Below are positions 63,511 through 64,000 of a stretch of DNA of 64,000 nt, in pieces. The notes beneath the pieces were generated by a model. The model was not told where the DNA came from and made no database searches. It worked only from the letters and a program-made list of their open reading frames with translations. A program made the translations under genes and the position numbers. The stretch is from Pseudomonadota bacterium (GTDB lineage Bacteria > Pseudomonadota > Alphaproteobacteria > Rickettsiales > UBA3002): assembly GCA_040384265.1 (NCBI GenBank), contig JAZKJM010000004.1, forward strand, positions 62,001 to 126,000. The letters are read 5' to 3'. Within the stretch, counting starts at the first letter, position 1, and each line of letters starts with the position of its first letter.

Positions 63511-64000
63511 TTACTTCGCCCGGGATGCGCTTTTCGGAATGCCGCTGATGCGATGGAGGGCGGTTTCCAGGGGTTTGCCGACGCAATCGATGCTGTTGGT
63601 GATGCGGGCCTGCAGCGTGGCGCCCATGACGTAAATATGCATTTCGCGGGCGCGCTGGGCAATGCCGCGCTTTTCGATCAGCCCGGCGCGGGCGGCGTGG
63701 GCCAGCAACCGCTCGAAATAGCCGGAGAAATGCTCGGTCATTTGCTCGGCAAGCTGGCGCAACGCCTCGTTATTGCCCCCCATTTCAGAGCCGACCGTGG
63801 CATACGGGCAGCCGCAGACTTTGCCGGTGGAAAGCATCGCCTCCTGCTGCTTGGTGAGTATGGCGCGGCAGACGGCGCGCAACTGCTGCTGCGGGCTGAG
63901 ATGGTTGGCGAAAATCGCCTCCATCTCGGGTTGGATTTGCTGCCAGTGGTCTTCGAGCGCGGCGGCGGCGAGGTCGCTTTTGGTGGGGAAGAAATGGTAG
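63511..64000 (-). CDS. TetR-family transcriptional regulator (N-terminus cut by window edge)
   Basis: About 163 residues are visible, starting inside the helix-turn-helix: YHFFPTKSDLAAAALEDHW is the classic TetR recognition-helix end. The C-terminal ligand domain includes KVCGCPYATVGSEMGG and MTEHFSGYFERLLAHAARAGLI, similar to the LmrA/YxaF-type group. The frame is open to the end of the window, so the start is missing. The next visible gene downstream is the small 60-residue gene. Confidence 0.85.
   Translation of the reverse strand, partial: YHFFPTKSDLAAAALEDHWQQIQPEMEAIFANHLSPQQQLRAVCRAILTKQQEAMLSTGKVCGCPYATVGSEMGGNNEALRQLAEQMTEHFSGYFERLLAHAARAGLIEKRGIAQRAREMHIYVMGATLQARITNSIDCVGKPLETALHRISGIPKSASRAK

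Overview
The window is about 60% GC and looks like the chromosome of a metabolically competent, probably free-living alphaproteobacterium. Diagnostic linkages are rpmH-rnpA-yidD-yidC-engB-argB, nusB-ribH-ribB(A)-ribE-ribD-nrdR-glyA-rpiB, a ubiquinol-cytochrome c chaperone beside bamE, and the long minus-strand run rplU-rpmA-obgE-proB-proA-nadD-rsfS-rlmH-gpmI-envC-ctpA-rppH. Short palindromic elements are scattered between genes and in one case apparently inside a gene, a habit best known from Rickettsiales and their relatives. The exact family cannot be fixed from this sequence.

Layout. 1-2 kb: a truncated membrane gene, an Ala/Pro-rich unknown, and a tightly divergent cytochrome bc1 chaperone / bamE pair. 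2.2-9.2 kb (minus): thiamine phosphate kinase, NusB, riboflavin biosynthesis, NrdR, GlyA, RpiB. 9.5-13.8 kb (plus): prepilin peptidase, lipoprotein secretin, an ABC-2-like permease and a TPR-like protein, probably part of a type IV pilus or secretion system. 13.9-16.2 kb (minus): panB and a sensor kinase. 16.3-20.5 kb (plus): rpmH to argB. 20.6-33.4 kb (minus): cell-envelope, ribosome-assembly, proline and NAD genes down from a clear promoter before rplU. 33.5-38.4 kb (plus): a PhoR-like kinase, TspO and PstCAB. 38.6-42.8 kb (minus): an unknown membrane protein, a gamma-carbonic-anhydrase-like protein, argC, rpsI, rplM. 42.9-44.8 kb (plus): an accessory toxin-immunity-like locus. 44.8-54.3 kb: PHA synthase, a lipoprotein, aminotransferase, homoserine dehydrogenase, GlpX, an unknown, RecJ and tRNA-Glu. 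54.3-56.1 kb: a small element bounded by the tRNA-Glu 3' end and an imperfect copy of it. 56.2-64 kb: response regulator, FAD-dependent protein, TypA, a 745-residue metalloprotease-like protein and a truncated TetR regulator.

Most of the window is housekeeping. The accessory signal sits in four places: the MuF-domain toxin-like gene with candidate immunity genes (42.9-44.8 kb); the tRNA-Glu-bounded insertion (54.3-56.1 kb); the 745-residue protein with an HExxH...ExFAE motif, proline linker and hydrophobic C-terminal half (60.9-63.2 kb); and at least three families of short palindromic elements, one of which (7.3, 9.3 and 16.5 kb) has a conserved core but different, individually self-complementary ends.

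Functional assignments come from reading motifs and gene order only; no database search was possible.
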